A stretch of DNA of 64,000 nucleotides, from assembly GCF_002105465.1 (NCBI RefSeq), contig NZ_NCSQ01000171.1, positions 62,510-126,509 on the forward strand, given 5' to 3'. The notes below the pieces were generated by a model. It saw only the letters and a list, made by a program, of their open reading frames with translations. It made no database searches and was not told where the DNA came from. The position numbers were made by a program, and so were the translations under genes. Of the stretch, positions 63,313-64,000 are shown in pieces (position 1 is the stretch's first letter; each line of letters starts with the position of its first letter). This stretch comes from Aquidulcibacter paucihalophilus. Its GTDB lineage: Bacteria; Pseudomonadota; Alphaproteobacteria; Caulobacterales; Aquidulcibacteraceae.

Positions 63313-64000
63313 GGGCAACAAAGACATCTTCCAAATTGGGTTCTTCGATCCGTAAATCCTTTATCCGCACTCCAGCGCCCATCGCCTGAGACAAGAGTGC
63401 TTCCACGCTGTGCTCGTTGGGTCGGTAGTGAATGGCCAAAGCCCCATCTGGGCGTAACACACATTCAAGATCGGATAGGCCCGAAGGAATTTGCGTTAAG
63501 GGCTCTAAGGGAGAGATCACCACTGCCTTTTTGTCGAGCCGCTTCAAAATAGTCGGCGTTGGCTCAGAGGCAATCAGTCGTCCTTGATCGATGATCGCAA
63601 TATTGTCGCACAATTCCTGCGCCTCTTCGAGATAGTGCGTGGTCAGGACAATCGTCACACCACGCTCTTTATTCAGCATCGTGATATATTCCCACAACGA
63701 GCGGCGGAGTTCGACGTCAACGCCGGCGGTGGGTTCATCCAGAATGACAACCGGCGGCGTGTGCACAAGTGCTTTGGCGATCAACAACCGACGCTTCATG
63801 CCTCCTGATAATTGCCGAGAATATGTGTCGCGCTTATCCGCCAAGCCAACGGCTTCCAGCAACTCCATCGAACGCCGTTCCTTGGGCGGGACCCCATAAA
63901 AACCGGCTTGGAGCTCGAGTGTTTCAAAGGGGGTAAAGAAGGCATCAAAACTGATTTCTTGTGGCACAATCCCAATGGCTGCCTTAGCAGTGCGATGGTC
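63287..64000 (-). CDS. ABC transporter ATP-binding protein (5' partial)
   Basis: An ATPase subunit whose N-terminus, including Walker A, lies outside the window. The visible 237 residues include the Q-loop (AIGIVPQEISFDAFFTPFE), the signature LSGGMKRRLLIAKAL, Walker B PPVVILDEPTAGVD and the H-loop TIVLTTHYLEEAQ. The layout resembles drug- or polysaccharide-export ATPases of the DrrA/NodI/YadG type. The permease should lie beyond the right edge. It is convergent with trmB, and its stop is within the last codons of trmB. Confidence 0.85.
   Translation of the reverse strand, partial: DHRTAKAAIGIVPQEISFDAFFTPFETLELQAGFYGVPPKERRSMELLEAVGLADKRDTYSRQLSGGMKRRLLIAKALVHTPPVVILDEPTAGVDVELRRSLWEYITMLNKERGVTIVLTTHYLEEAQELCDNIAIIDQGRLIASEPTPTILKRLDKKAVVISPLEPLTQIPSGLSDLECVLRPDGALAIHYRPNEHSVEALLSQAMGAGVRIKDLRIEEPNLEDVFVALTTPAGGR

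Overview
The window reads as alphaproteobacterial chromosome, most like Caulobacterales or Hyphomonadaceae. Nine 60-base lines counted by hand average about 55% GC. The evidence is the set of conserved alphaproteobacterial blocks (addB-addA-trxA; Tim44-mltA-smr with secB, dnaQ-coaE-aroE-maf-ppsR, hemE-hemH-hemJ-rho; miaB-phoH-ybeY-corC-lnt), a zinc-free S4, a CenR-like regulator, and a CtrA-type site (TTAA-N7-TTAA) at the probable replication origin. I see no rRNA, tRNA, CRISPR array, prophage or insertion sequence. Most of the DNA is densely packed housekeeping sequence.

Layout. 0-6.6 kb: recombination nuclease addB (cut by the left edge), addA and thioredoxin. 6.6-10.3 kb: a membrane-anchored trypsin-like protease with a DUF350 protein, 3-hydroxybutyrate dehydrogenase and an unknown membrane-anchored protein. 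10.4-16.2 kb: purL, a BolA-like gene and the monothiol glutaredoxin gene, the last two separated by an antisense gene for a secreted five-repeat PPC protein; then rpsD. 16.3-18 kb: a two-gene Acg-like flavoenzyme/MarR operon with a 20-bp perfect palindrome in its promoter. 18-25.3 kb: ABC-F ATPase, rplS and trmD, an unusual Mpl-like ligase, a LysE exporter, a TetR/SDR pair and a small exported protein. 25.3-35 kb: Kef-type antiporter, carA, an orphan peptide-binding lipoprotein, two divergent dicarboxylate symporters, and a clpP-rimM-rph operon. 35-44.4 kb: dienelactone hydrolase, GH13 glucosidase and the conserved left flank of the origin.

44.37-44.80 kb is the probable chromosomal origin. 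It lies between ppsR (DUF299) and hemE, is flanked by genes that all point away from it, and holds a CtrA box, DnaA-box-like sequences and four GANTC sites. To the right come hemE-hemH-hemJ-rho. The usual mnmE-mnmG-rsmG-parA-parB run does not follow rho; instead there is a lipoprotein, a degenerate SDR and a possible 2-methylmalate or 2,3-dimethylmalate catabolic cluster (an aconitase-family dehydratase in two subunits, an isocitrate-lyase-family lyase, a YciI-like protein and a GntR/UTRA regulator). 55-64 kb carries the CenR-like regulator, an L,D-transpeptidase, miaB, an in-frame phoH-ybeY fusion, corC, lnt, an XRE regulator, trmB (without metK beside it) and an ABC ATPase cut by the right edge.

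The points most worth following are the origin and its rearranged flank, the PhoH-YbeY fusion, the LeuCD-like/lyase/GntR cluster, the palindromic MarR operator and the Mpl-like ligase with altered signature motifs.
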